DNA from: RBG-16-42-24 sp964396785
GTDB taxonomy: Bacteria; Patescibacteriota; Microgenomatia; UBA8517
Assembly: GCA_964396785.1 (NCBI GenBank)
Contig: CAYNFU010000001.1
Coordinates: 1-64,000 of the forward strand
Direction: 5' to 3'
Length of the DNA stretch: 64,000 nt
Shown: positions 25,909 through 35,166 of the stretch, piece by piece
Numbering within the stretch: the first letter of the stretch is position 1
How the letters are laid out: the number at the start of each line of letters is the position of its first letter
Notes under the pieces: generated by a model
Told to the model about the DNA's origin: nothing
Databases searched by the model: none
What the model saw: only the letters and a program-made list of their open reading frames with translations
Position numbers and translations under genes: made by a program

Positions 25909-27732
25909 TTATCTAATCGAGTAAACTCTGCACGACTGCTTGTTAAAAACTTCTTTTTTCGAGTTTAATAAAGCTTTTTCCAATTCCAACCTACCGTCTA
26001 TATCAAGCATGTTAGAATTTTTATCCTTATTTATCAAAAACTGCTCTTTATAGGAAATGTTTATGTAAAGATACTCTACCTCCTCTGGTAACTTGGTATT
26101 TTTCCCAAAGTCTCCGGGATAATAAAACACATCTTCCTGGCTGTAGAAAGCCGAAGCATAAGGATCCCATAAATTAATTGCTTTAGATTTGGGATTTTCC
26201 TGAACCAATGAAACAACATCAATTAAACAACCAATGTTACCTTTATAAAATTCATTGTAATTCCCGGTTGAAAGATATCTCAAATCATTAATCTTGTTCT
26301 TCCATGCTGGCCACAAAGGGGATTTCGGAAAACTTAAAAGAACCACGAGCACCAAAAATACGCCAAGGAGTTTATTTTTACCCAAAAACTGACCTAATAC
26401 AAAATAGATAAAAATGGGAGCGACAAGGATATATCGCACAAGTTGATTCCCTACATAGAAATTAAAAAGGAAAAGGTAAATAGAAAATATTAATAAATAG
26501 ATAGAATAGATATTTAGTTTTTTCTTACCCAAAATACCAAATAAAAAGATTGCAGCCCCTGAAAATATTATGCCGGCCTCATTTGTATAGTTTTCTTTTA
26601 ATTGCTGCCACAAAACCTCAAGAGTTCTGGGAAAGTGAGGGTCAAGCTGGGTTTGGATAACGAGGTTATAAGCTTTTTCGGAAAATCCCTGGTGTCCAAA
26701 AATAAGAGGGTAAATAGGGTTTCCGTACAAAAAGAGGTTTTTAAAATACCAAAACCCACCCGCTAAAAGCCCCAACAAAATACTTTTTAAAAGAAAGGGA
26801 GAAAATTTCTTAAAGCTCTTTTCTCTCAATCCTTCAATTAAAAATAGGAGGCCATAGAAGGGCAAGAAATAAGTAGCTGTATATTTTTGCCCGAGTGAGT
26901 AGCTGGCAAATACTAAAGAAGGAATAATCAGATAGTAAATTTTTTTCTTCGTCGCGACAAGAAGAAGAATAACAGCTATAAATTGATAAATGGCTTGATT
27001 TAAATCTATGTAGGAGGTTGAAAGAACTGGAATAAGATTACCGCTCAAACTTAAAGCAATCCCTATCGCAAGCCAGGCAGTACCACCCACTCCAAAAAGA
27101 TTTTTGAGAGCCCAACGGATAAAAAATAAAAATACGACAAAGTTTACTAAATAGAGAATACTTGCGATTGAAGGATAGCCAAACGACAAAAGGTATCCTA
27201 GTGAAGCGAACGCTTCAGAAGAATATGGAAAATTGCCGTAAAACAATGAGAACGGCTCGTAAAAATAATTATATGGACTATCTTTTAAAAGCGGGAAATC
27301 TACATTACCTTGGGCAATTTCTCTTACTACTGGCTCATGATAAACAACTTCGTCCCAGGCGATAGGTGGAAGGAGGGCTCGAAGAATATAGATAGCCAAT
27401 AATGTAATAAGCGTTAAAAGTAAAATTCTCGATAACAAATCCTTTGGAAAATTATATGTTCTAAGTCGCTTGAGAAAGAAAATGATTCCAGAAACAAAAA
27501 ATGGAAATAAAAAAGCAAGTAAAAAAATTAAGTTTGTGGGATACGAAAAAAGAAGCCCAGAAATAATTGTTACCAGCGAAATAAATACTTCTCCCAAGAA
27601 AAAAATTACTGATGTCTCCGGAAGCTTTTTGCCGAGCAGTTTCTTCCATATAAAAAGACCCACCCCTAGGCAAGAGGAGAATGTAAATAATAACGAGGCG
27701 AGCAAAATCAAAAGTTTTAAGAGGTTATCCAT
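25909..27732 (-). CDS. GT-C-like polytopic membrane glycosyltransferase
   Basis: A 607-residue protein with about twelve helices. The first external loop has PPIAWDEVVYHEPVVREIAQG (about residues 121-141), where the WDE acid pair and following H/EP resemble GT-C active-site loops. The first helices are preceded by an unusually long membrane N-terminus of about 100 residues, so the catalytic loop is displaced compared with the other members here. AGG-AG lies two bases before the ATG, close for a ribosome site. It overlaps the carbamoyltransferase stop by eight bases. The C-terminal tail (from about 480) is soluble with YPGDFG and LDIDGRLELEKAL segments. Confidence 0.76.
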   Translation of the reverse strand: MDNLLKLLILLASLLFTFSSCLGVGLFIWKKLLGKKLPETSVIFFLGEVFISLVTIISGLLFSYPTNLIFLLAFLFPFFVSGIIFFLKRLRTYNFPKDLLSRILLLTLITLLAIYILRALLPPIAWDEVVYHEPVVREIAQGNVDFPLLKDSPYNYFYEPFSLFYGNFPYSSEAFASLGYLLSFGYPSIASILYLVNFVVFLFFIRWALKNLFGVGGTAWLAIGIALSLSGNLIPVLSTSYIDLNQAIYQFIAVILLLVATKKKIYYLIIPSLVFASYSLGQKYTATYFLPFYGLLFLIEGLREKSFKKFSPFLLKSILLGLLAGGFWYFKNLFLYGNPIYPLIFGHQGFSEKAYNLVIQTQLDPHFPRTLEVLWQQLKENYTNEAGIIFSGAAIFLFGILGKKKLNIYSIYLLIFSIYLFLFNFYVGNQLVRYILVAPIFIYFVLGQFLGKNKLLGVFLVLVVLLSFPKSPLWPAWKNKINDLRYLSTGNYNEFYKGNIGCLIDVVSLVQENPKSKAINLWDPYASAFYSQEDVFYYPGDFGKNTKLPEEVEYLYINISYKEQFLINKDKNSNMLDIDGRLELEKALLNSKKEVFNKQSCRVYSIR

Positions 27733-29500
27733 TTCTCCTAGTTACAATATAATTCCCAAGCACAAGCTCGTCTATACAATTCCACAAAAGGTGCTTGATT
27801 GCATCATCGGGGGAATTGACAATCGGTAGCCCATGCTTATTAAAACTTGTATTTAATATAACTGGTATTCCTGTGAGCTTTTGGAATTCTCGGATAAGTC
27901 GATAATAGAGGGCGTTGGAGCTTTTACTTACAGAGTTTGGGCGCCCGGTCTTATCAATATGAATAGCCGCTTCAATATCTTTTACCTTCCCTTTTTTTAC
28001 GTCAAATGCCATTGTCATAAAAGGACTTTCTTTAAAATTCTCAAAATATTCCTCTCCGTACTCCACCAAAATACTAGGTGCAAATGGCATGAACCACTCA
28101 CGGTTTTTAAGAGTATTATTGAGCTTTTCTTTTATATCCATTCTCCTGGGATCAATAAGCACACTCCGATAACCTAACGCCCTGGGTCCCCATTCGAATC
28201 TTCCCTGAAACCAGCCAATTACTTTGCCCTCTAGTAGCTTTTTCGCAACCAGCTTTGTAATATCTCTTTGTTTTCCGTAAACGATGCGTTTTCCCTGAGC
28301 TTTGATGGCTCTTTCAATTTCACTAGTAGAATACCCCGTACCCCAAGAAACGTCTTTAATTTGCGGGGGTAATTTTTTGAAACCGACTTTCTCTGAATAT
28401 AGCTCAAGAGCAGCTCCCAAAGCCGTTCCCCCGTCTCCAGCGTTTGGGTGCACAAAAACGTCCCTTACTCCCTTTATTTGAGATATCTTCATGTTCATCT
28501 TAACATTTAAAAAGAGGCCTCCTGCCAAAACCAAGTTTGGGGTTTTGTATTTTGAAACAAGGTATTCAAAATATTTGACAGCTTCCTCCTCCAAAATAAG
28601 CTGGGCTGCGGCAGCCACTTGTTCCTTCCCGTGCTTTTTAATTAACTTGTTCAAGAGTTTTCCAACAGGAAGAGATTCGAATATCGGACGAAATTCTTTC
28701 CTAAGAGAAAAAAACATCTCTACCCAAAGAGGTGACTTATCCCACTTACCTCTTTTAAAAACTGGGGCAATTTTCCTTAAAGGTTTATACACAAGTGCCG
28801 GGTTCCCATAAGCTGCAAGCCCCATCGTCTTACCTTCACCGTCCCCAGGTGTAAAACCAAGAGCTTGGGTAATGGATGTATAAAAAAGCCCAATTGATGA
28901 GTTTACTTTTATCTCCTCTTGACATTCCCCAACAAGATTTTCGTCACAAACATACACTGAACCAGAAATCAATTCTCCATTTTCTTTTGGACCAAAGGCG
29001 TCCATACAAACAGCCAAAGCCTTTTTGTATCCTGCCGTAAAATATGCACTTGCAGCGTGAGATAGATGGTGACCAACATATACGAGTTTTTTATTTGTTA
29101 AAAATTTCTTGGCCTTCTTTCCCTTTTCATTTTGAATAAACTCTCCTTTTAGTATTTTGAGACAGTCGAATATGAAATAAATTTTCCTCCCTCTTATCCA
29201 AAACCAAAGTGCTTTAATTAAATCTACCAAGTCTTGCCCGAGAAAAGGCTGAAAGAAATATCTTTTGGGATAACCAATCGCAATCAAATCAACATCTTTC
29301 TTTGAAGTTTTTGTAAAACGTAAAGCTTCTTTAATTGAATTTATGGGAAAACTTTTATCGTGCTTAATCCTGGTGTATCTTTCCTCGGAGGCCGCAAAAA
29401 GAACCTTACCATTTCTTATTAATACTGCACTATTATCGTGAAAGGAGGTAGAAAGACCTGTAACACCCAAAATTGTATTTACTCTATTCTTGGAATTCAT
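27725..29500 (-). CDS. Carbamoyltransferase (NodU/CmcH family)
   Basis: A 591-residue protein expected to transfer a carbamoyl group from carbamoyl phosphate, using ATP, to a sugar hydroxyl. The N-terminal Kae1-like (ASKHA) domain has LGVTGLSTSFHDNSAVL (11-27), EERYTRIKHDKSFP (39-52) and the iron-binding motif HHLSHAASAYF (144-154). MDAFG (168-172) and AGGLFLNVKMN (around 328-338) form the nucleotide site. The C-terminal YrdC-like domain has FQGRFEWGPRALGYRS and REWFMPFAPS. All hallmark motifs are present, so it is probably active. It is flanked by membrane transferases and a GT2, and is likely to decorate the surface glycan. A weak TAAAAT 13 bases before its ATG may give a local promoter. 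Confidence 0.92.
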   Translation of the reverse strand: MNSKNRVNTILGVTGLSTSFHDNSAVLIRNGKVLFAASEERYTRIKHDKSFPINSIKEALRFTKTSKKDVDLIAIGYPKRYFFQPFLGQDLVDLIKALWFWIRGRKIYFIFDCLKILKGEFIQNEKGKKAKKFLTNKKLVYVGHHLSHAASAYFTAGYKKALAVCMDAFGPKENGELISGSVYVCDENLVGECQEEIKVNSSIGLFYTSITQALGFTPGDGEGKTMGLAAYGNPALVYKPLRKIAPVFKRGKWDKSPLWVEMFFSLRKEFRPIFESLPVGKLLNKLIKKHGKEQVAAAAQLILEEEAVKYFEYLVSKYKTPNLVLAGGLFLNVKMNMKISQIKGVRDVFVHPNAGDGGTALGAALELYSEKVGFKKLPPQIKDVSWGTGYSTSEIERAIKAQGKRIVYGKQRDITKLVAKKLLEGKVIGWFQGRFEWGPRALGYRSVLIDPRRMDIKEKLNNTLKNREWFMPFAPSILVEYGEEYFENFKESPFMTMAFDVKKGKVKDIEAAIHIDKTGRPNSVSKSSNALYYRLIREFQKLTGIPVILNTSFNKHGLPIVNSPDDAIKHLLWNCIDELVLGNYIVTRRNG

Positions 29501-29516
29501 GGTTAAGGAAAGTATT

Positions 29517-30590
29517 TTACATTTTCTCGGGCAGAGGATTTATTAGGTGAGTCTTAATAGTCTCTATAAGAAAAATCCACATATCTAAAAGTATGACTGT
29601 GCCTGCCAATACTATTTCATATTTTAAATAATTGTCGGAAAGGTAGAAAAAAGAAATTATAGTGATTAAATTAACCATAATAACGATAAAAACCAGGGGC
29701 AATTTGTTAATCAATCTTACTATTTTACTTTCCTCTTTATTAATAGCGAAGTTTAACATTTTTGCAGCCACAAGCGAGAATGCTAAAACTATTGCCAGCA
29801 TAAAGAAAAGAAACGATAGACTAAATGAACGATTAAATAGTACAATCGCCGTAAGAAAAAGGGCCGACATCGGCATTAATAAAGAATTCGGTTTGATAAG
29901 AACGATTGTCTTTAGATTTCGCCACCCGTCTGTAAATCTCGACAATCTTGGGGGACTACCCCTCTTGTCTTTATAAAGACTAATAGGCACTTCAGCATAC
30001 CTTCCTTTATTTAAGGATGTCTTTATTAGTAGCTCACTGTCCCATTCCATACCAGAGTTTCTCATGTGCAACTTTTCATAAAAGGATTTTTTAACAAGTC
30101 TCATTCCAGAGTTCGAATCGGTGGTGTTAATCCCATAGAGCTTGCGAATTAAAAAAGTAAGTATTGGGGTCCCAATATATCGATTCAAAAATGGCATTGC
30201 ACCGGGGTGGATTTTCCCTTTGAATCGAGAACCTAACACCAAGTCGTATTTTTTTACCAAGAATTTCATAAACTTCCCCAGCTCATAAAAATCATAACTC
30301 ATGTCAGCATCCGCAAAAAAAACATAAACACCACTCGAATTAAGTATTCCCCAGTGAAGTGCCGCCCCGTATCCCCTGATAGGAACTTTGACCAATTTTG
30401 CCTTTTTAGTAGATCTCACTATCTTTAGCGAATTGTCCGTGCTTCCATTATCGGCAACTATCAATTCGAAAGAATCATTAAAATATCTTTCGGCAGCAGT
30501 GTATGCCGCAAAAATCGCATCACGAATAGTCTTTTCTTCATTAAGGCAAGGAATTACAATTGACAAAATTATTTTTTTACGTTTTCTCAT
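29517..30590 (-). CDS. DPM1-like GT2 with C-terminal membrane helices
   Basis: A 357-residue protein. The N-terminal GT-A domain has SIVIPCLNEEKTI, ADNGSTDNS (46-54) and DADMSYD (94-100) as metal site, followed by GSRFKG and DSNSGMRLVKKS, a pattern of polyprenyl-phosphate glycosyltransferases. The last about 120 residues have four membrane helices. Such proteins charge polyprenyl phosphate with a sugar from a nucleotide donor, making the donors that GT-C enzymes use. Overlaps the upstream membrane protein by 14 bases. A good candidate to feed the GT39-like enzymes around it. Confidence 0.86.
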   Translation of the reverse strand: MRKRKKIILSIVIPCLNEEKTIRDAIFAAYTAAERYFNDSFELIVADNGSTDNSLKIVRSTKKAKLVKVPIRGYGAALHWGILNSSGVYVFFADADMSYDFYELGKFMKFLVKKYDLVLGSRFKGKIHPGAMPFLNRYIGTPILTFLIRKLYGINTTDSNSGMRLVKKSFYEKLHMRNSGMEWDSELLIKTSLNKGRYAEVPISLYKDKRGSPPRLSRFTDGWRNLKTIVLIKPNSLLMPMSALFLTAIVLFNRSFSLSFLFFMLAIVLAFSLVAAKMLNFAINKEESKIVRLINKLPLVFIVIMVNLITIISFFYLSDNYLKYEIVLAGTVILLDMWIFLIETIKTHLINPLPEKM

Positions 30591-31905
30591 TAATGAATTT
30601 TTCTACTCCCTTTCTTTTCTTATTCGATACTCTCGTAGTAATAATGTTCAATAAGATAAAACCAGTTACGGGCACCAAATAGGAAGAGGACCTTGCCAAT
30701 GATCTACCTACTGTTTCCCACCAATCTGTTTGGAATGATACAAAATATAGTTGAAATGTGTAGAGGGCTAGACTGAGAAGCACAATAAAGAATAGGAATA
30801 GTATCCCCCCGTTTCTTCTTATTTTATGCCAACCAAAAAGAACCGCCGCCAAAGTAGTTAGGTGAATTAAAAGGGGAATTCCCCAAGACCTTAGAATGAT
30901 GACTAAGACATTTACCCAGGACCCGGTAAAAATACCCACGAGGAGTTCAGTTAGATATAAGCCTGAAAAATTAAGGACACTCGGATTTTCACCTACAACC
31001 TTAATAAAATACGACCAAGTGAAATACTCCAATAAACAAAAAACAGCTAATAAAATTCCGGGGATTAATACGTTTTTAATAGCCTTTCCTATGAGTGAAG
31101 TAATGATAAAGGAAAGTAGAACCACCAGCCAAACAGGTTCAAGAAATCTTATCCAAATTGAGGTGGAAATAAAAAAGGTCCCGAAAAGTAATTCCCAAAG
31201 CTTTTTGTTTCTTAGATAGTTAAAAATCAGGAATATTCCAAAAACCAGATGTAGTGTATAAGGTAGATTTGTGTATTCCCTTATTGAGATTAAAAAAATG
31301 ACGTCGTTTGAGGCAACAATCAATGAAAGGAAGGCTGCAGTTTTCTCACCAAGACTCTTACGTGTCAAAAAGAATACTCCAATAGTAAGAAGCAGTAAGT
31401 TTAAAGAATAATATATTCCTACAGGAAACTTGCTTACGTCAAATACCTTTTCCCAAAAAAAGTGTGCGATAGATGTATATGGAGGATAGAGAAGATAGTA
31501 ATACTTATTTAAGTTATCAAAACGAGAAAGAGCTGGCATATCGGAAAACTTCATCCCAGCCTCTAAAAACTTTGCCCTTGCATCATAGAGGGCAACTGCA
31601 TCCCAATGAATAGAGTCTTTATTAAGATTCAGATATACCGAGGTTCCCACGACGACAAAAGTTAAAAGAAGAAAAACCAAAGCCAGAATGTTTATTTTGA
31701 AAAAACCCTTTTTAAGCCACTTTATTTGTCCTATATGCAAAGTTTTAACAAACGCGTAAATACCAAAAATTGCGAGTCCCGCAAGGCTAACTAATTCAAC
31801 CATTCCAGGAACACTCGAGGCATACTCATCTTCCAGATTAAAAAAGAATAACTTTTTAAAAAGCATTAAAAATACGATAAGTGTTGAGATAACAAATTGA
31901 GGCAT
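30577..31905 (-). CDS. GT-C-like polytopic membrane protein
   Basis: A 442-residue protein with about ten helices when started at the ATG at 31905. An upstream in-frame ATG at 31935 would overlap the previous gene by 29 bases; the shorter start lies exactly six bases after TATATT, matching other starts in the window. The first external loop has DSIHWDAVALYDARAKFLEAG with a WDA acid, then YPPYTSIAHFFW. The protein therefore has the layout of a GT-C transferase: helix, acidic loop, many helices. Its C-terminus is basic and lacks the large soluble tail of the GT39 array members. Confidence 0.72.
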   Translation of the reverse strand: MPQFVISTLIVFLMLFKKLFFFNLEDEYASSVPGMVELVSLAGLAIFGIYAFVKTLHIGQIKWLKKGFFKINILALVFLLLTFVVVGTSVYLNLNKDSIHWDAVALYDARAKFLEAGMKFSDMPALSRFDNLNKYYYLLYPPYTSIAHFFWEKVFDVSKFPVGIYYSLNLLLLTIGVFFLTRKSLGEKTAAFLSLIVASNDVIFLISIREYTNLPYTLHLVFGIFLIFNYLRNKKLWELLFGTFFISTSIWIRFLEPVWLVVLLSFIITSLIGKAIKNVLIPGILLAVFCLLEYFTWSYFIKVVGENPSVLNFSGLYLTELLVGIFTGSWVNVLVIILRSWGIPLLIHLTTLAAVLFGWHKIRRNGGILFLFFIVLLSLALYTFQLYFVSFQTDWWETVGRSLARSSSYLVPVTGFILLNIITTRVSNKKRKGVEKFINEKT

Positions 31906-31906
31906 A

Positions 31907-32890
31907 CTAGAAATATACTTGATAAACCGAGCCATCCTCAGTTTTCAAAACCGCATCTAGTCTTTCGTATTTAATTTCCGTTTTTTCGTCAAAAATAATC
32001 ACTCTACTCTCTTCATGAAAGATAGGCCAATGAGTTGAATCAGACAAAGGGTCAATTTCAACAAAGTAGGCTACCTTTATTTGCTCTGCCAGCTCCTGAT
32101 TATCCAAAAGTGCCCCACTTATTAACTCTCTTGGAAAGAGGAAATATCTCAAAACCGGCTGATTGCCTATTGCAGGCCATTTTTCTCCTTGAGGAGGGTG
32201 AATTACTTTTACATCTTCCGGTGAGTTTTCTTTCAAAAGAACAATATATTTATAATGAACACCCATCCTACTTTCGAAACCCCCTTTTACTTCTCCCAGT
32301 AATCGAGTCCAGCTGACAAATGGAGAAAGAGAGAGAATTATTAATCCAGAAAGGCCGGTCAAAGCCAATAAAAATGAATATCCTTCCCTTCTTGCTAGCC
32401 CACTGGCCCCTTGACTTTTTTGTCTCAAAAGCTTGAAGGATCGATTGTAAACCAGCATAAATAAAAATACGAAAAGCTCAAGAGCCGTAACAAAGGACAT
32501 GAGCTCCAATTGAGGAACAGTTAGTCCAAAGTGCCCATAAAGAAAATTGGGGTAATTCCTCTCCTCTAGAGCTAGAAGAAATCTTGCTAATGTTAAAAAG
32601 GTCACACTGGAAATAGAAAGAAAAATCAAAGTTTTTCTTTGGAGCACTGATATTTTTTTATCAATAAATCTCTTGAACCAAAGAACTATTATCAAAAGCA
32701 CGATAGAAGAAATAAAAAAAGGAAAATAGTATAAAAGTGTAGAAAGACCAATTATTCGGAAGTTTTGAAAGTCTTTATTTACAACAAAATAAAGACGAAA
32801 GACACTTAAAAGAGGGGACAACAAAAAGGTGAGCCAAAGTAGCACCAAAAGGACATGACTATAAATAATACGTAGTATTTTTTCTTTCAT
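31907..32890 (-). CDS. Membrane protein of unknown function with soluble C-terminal domain
   Basis: A 327-residue protein. The first about 200 residues form some six membrane helices; the last about 125 residues are a soluble domain with VIHPPQGEKWPAIGNQ, RYFLFPREL and YFVEIDP segments. Small soluble tails of similar look (short beta-rich domain ending in a GxxYxVYF strand) terminate several GT39-like proteins here, so it may be a partner or truncated relative of the transferases, without the catalytic first loop. It overlaps the upstream GT-C by four bases. No known family recognised with confidence. Confidence 0.68.
   Translation of the reverse strand: MKEKILRIIYSHVLLVLLWLTFLLSPLLSVFRLYFVVNKDFQNFRIIGLSTLLYYFPFFISSIVLLIIVLWFKRFIDKKISVLQRKTLIFLSISSVTFLTLARFLLALEERNYPNFLYGHFGLTVPQLELMSFVTALELFVFLFMLVYNRSFKLLRQKSQGASGLARREGYSFLLALTGLSGLIILSLSPFVSWTRLLGEVKGGFESRMGVHYKYIVLLKENSPEDVKVIHPPQGEKWPAIGNQPVLRYFLFPRELISGALLDNQELAEQIKVAYFVEIDPLSDSTHWPIFHEESRVIIFDEKTEIKYERLDAVLKTEDGSVYQVYF
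31912..31917 (-). promoter_or_regulatory. -10 hexamer overlapping the end of the upstream gene
   Basis: TATATT on the minus strand, six bases before the ATG at 31905. It lies inside the last codons of the upstream gene, just before its stop. Spacing fits a leaderless start; AT-rich chance match is possible. Confidence 0.35.
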
Positions 32891-34470
32891 ATTTCAAGGC
32901 TACGAATCTCCCAATAATATCTAAACCCTTCGTTTAAAAAGGGGGGATTTTTCAAGGTTTGAATTGGTCTGGACCCAAAATTATTCCTAAAGGCGTTCGG
33001 ATCGATCCGAGAAACATGATAGGCTTTCGAATCTAAAAGAGTATAGTTTGAGTTTGAAAGACTTTCTAAATTTATAACCGACTCCAAAGATGACCTGGTA
33101 AATAAATCTCCTTCAGAAGGGGGTGGTAGTTTAAGTCTCTCTACCTCGGGTTTACCTCCATGGAAATAATTAAGATGCATTGGAATCTCATAAACTACTT
33201 CCCAGTTGTCAATTGTTTCCTTGGCGTTTAAATAAACGGTGCCCTCCTTAACTTTTGCTATTGCGTCGACCTGGTCTTTTTCAAACTGAATAAATGTTGC
33301 AAACCAGTTTCTGTAATTTAAAGTTCTTGCGATATTTAAGGGTGCTTCCACGAAAAAAAGGTTACAAAGGGTAAAAATTGCTAGAAACTGAAAAGCAACT
33401 TTCTTCCAACCTGAAAAAACACTCATTTTTTCAATCTCATTCATCACTCTTGAAATTAGTATCGTTACCAGGATAGAAAATGCATAAATCGATGGAAGAA
33501 GATACCTATCTAGTACATATCTCCATGGAAATAGTATTACTGTAAATGAGACAAAAACCAAAAGCCAATAAACAAAATGGGATCCTGCTATCCCCTGCCG
33601 GAACTTTTTAATAATCAAGGTAAAAGGAGCTGCAATAAGAAAAATTTCAAAGAAGGGACTTAAGGAATTTGAAAGAAGTTTTAAGAAATTTAGGCCATTT
33701 TGAAGAATAAACAATAGGTTAAGCCTGTAATTACTTGAGTAGTTAGGTCCTGTCTGAGCTCCACCGAGGAACATTTTTACTAAAATAAATATTGCCCCCG
33801 ATACAATTAACATGGTAATTAAAGCTTTTTTATGAAGTACTTTTGGAAATAGTATTCCCAAAATAAACACCGCAGGCAAGATCGCAATTGATGCTTCCTT
33901 AAGCAAAAGCAAAAAAATTAGAGTCAGACTCAAAATGATAATTGCAGGTCCTCTCAACTTTTTAGATATATGCTCAAGATTCAAAAAAAGTAAGGAAAAT
34001 ATTCCCAAAAATAGCACCATATATGGCTCGATAGGGCCTAGCCTTATCATATTTTCGCTAAAAGAATAATTGGTGACAAAAAGGGCGGCACCCAAGGTAA
34101 CGGCAATAGCATGGGATCTTGCCGAGAGCGCCGACAAGACAAAAAGTATTACCAGGGCAAGTCCAAATCCGTAAATCCTGAGTTCGTGTTGAAATTGTGC
34201 GTCAACTCTTGGAGGCTGATATAAAATACCTTGAATGAGCCAGTAACCAGTTCTTGATAAACCAACGTCTGGAAGTACTTCGATAATCTGAGACTTAAAA
34301 CTAGTACATTTACGCTCGACTAAACATTCTCTTACGTAAATCCCATACTTAATTGATTGACCGTCGTCAATAAGAGAGAAGTTTTTGAAAATTTGGGGGC
34401 TCAAAACATACCTTGCATAAAAAAGATAAGCTAACGCTACAAAAATCAAGAAAAATATTTTTTTACCCAT
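32887..34470 (-). CDS. GT-C-like membrane protein, paralogue of 35955-37565
   Basis: A 527-residue protein with about eleven helices. The first external loop has NFSLIDDGQSIKYG with two adjacent aspartates (near residues 36-37), followed by CLVERKCTSF with a Cys pair, then TGYWLIQGILY. The same features in the same order (SLVDDGQ, CVLRLKC, PTYWLINNIVY) occur in the protein encoded at 35955-37565, and both end with a soluble tail containing VYLNAKETIDNWE/IFVNAKENINNWE. The cysteine pair probably forms an external disulphide. The next upstream gene is a methyltransferase. Likely transfers a sugar from polyprenyl phosphate; not proven. CATAAT nine bases before the ATG is a weak promoter candidate. 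Confidence 0.78.
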   Translation of the reverse strand: MGKKIFFLIFVALAYLFYARYVLSPQIFKNFSLIDDGQSIKYGIYVRECLVERKCTSFKSQIIEVLPDVGLSRTGYWLIQGILYQPPRVDAQFQHELRIYGFGLALVILFVLSALSARSHAIAVTLGAALFVTNYSFSENMIRLGPIEPYMVLFLGIFSLLFLNLEHISKKLRGPAIIILSLTLIFLLLLKEASIAILPAVFILGILFPKVLHKKALITMLIVSGAIFILVKMFLGGAQTGPNYSSNYRLNLLFILQNGLNFLKLLSNSLSPFFEIFLIAAPFTLIIKKFRQGIAGSHFVYWLLVFVSFTVILFPWRYVLDRYLLPSIYAFSILVTILISRVMNEIEKMSVFSGWKKVAFQFLAIFTLCNLFFVEAPLNIARTLNYRNWFATFIQFEKDQVDAIAKVKEGTVYLNAKETIDNWEVVYEIPMHLNYFHGGKPEVERLKLPPPSEGDLFTRSSLESVINLESLSNSNYTLLDSKAYHVSRIDPNAFRNNFGSRPIQTLKNPPFLNEGFRYYWEIRSLEI

Positions 34471-34494
34471 GGCTACCTAATTATGCAACAGGTC

Positions 34495-35139
34495 TTACTC
34501 CCTTGCGTATTGGCGCATGTTGCTTTTAGCCTTTTTCTTTTCGAGAACAAAAATTCCCAATCTGAATGGGAATCCTGCACAAATGAGTCTGAATTTTTCA
34601 AAATGCAAAACATTAAATTTTCTATTTTTGAATACATTAAACCACCCCGCCTCAGTTTTATTGCTATGGGGGTGTCCCTTGAATTCCCAATTAACAATAC
34701 TGTCTTCTATTAATGTAAGCCATTTTTCAACAGGGCTCTCGAAAAGATCTTCCATAATGATTATCCTCTTTGACGATACACGAATAGCCTCGTCTAAAAC
34801 TGATAAAGGTTTCTTACAATGATGCAAAACTGCAATAAGTAAAGATGTATCAAAACTTTCATCGGGAAACGGGAGTTTCTTACCATCGTAAATTATCACT
34901 GGTATCGACTTGCACAAAGGATTTAAGCGAACGTCAATACAGGTAATATTCTTATTTTTCGCCTCCATAATCCCCTTAGCGACAAAACCTGTTCCGGTTC
35001 CAATGTCCAAGATTTTTTCTTTTTTGTCTATAAATGGAGAAATTCTTTTGACAATTTGCTTTGCCCGCTTTTTATATTCATCCTCCATAATCTTGCGGGT
35101 GAAGGAAATTTTTTCTAAGAGGTAAAATGGAGAAGACAT
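34495..35139 (-). CDS. SAM-dependent methyltransferase
   Basis: A 214-residue class I methyltransferase. Motif I KILDIGTGTGFVAKGI (43-58), motif II CIDVRLNPL, then DGKKLPFPDESFDTSLLIAVLHH and an IIIMEDLFESP strand. It is small for the group, with the cap region replaced by a short HSNKTEAGWFNVF stretch. It lies between two copies of the DDGQ-type GT-C genes. The 26-base gap before it has no clear promoter. Target probably a sugar or lipid-linked intermediate. The C-terminus is very basic. Confidence 0.83.
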   Translation of the reverse strand: MSSPFYLLEKISFTRKIMEDEYKKRAKQIVKRISPFIDKKEKILDIGTGTGFVAKGIMEAKNKNITCIDVRLNPLCKSIPVIIYDGKKLPFPDESFDTSLLIAVLHHCKKPLSVLDEAIRVSSKRIIIMEDLFESPVEKWLTLIEDSIVNWEFKGHPHSNKTEAGWFNVFKNRKFNVLHFEKFRLICAGFPFRLGIFVLEKKKAKSNMRQYARE

Positions 35140-35166
35140 TTTTTAAAACCTTTTCTAATTCAATCT

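Noticed and set aside
29514..29519. TAAAAT hexamer before the carbamoyltransferase
   Set aside because: It is 13 bases from the ATG and part of the upstream stop region; too weak to list as a promoter on its own.
34473..34697. Minus-strand 74-codon frame at the end of a methyltransferase gene
   Set aside because: Overlaps the methyltransferase in another frame; no motif.
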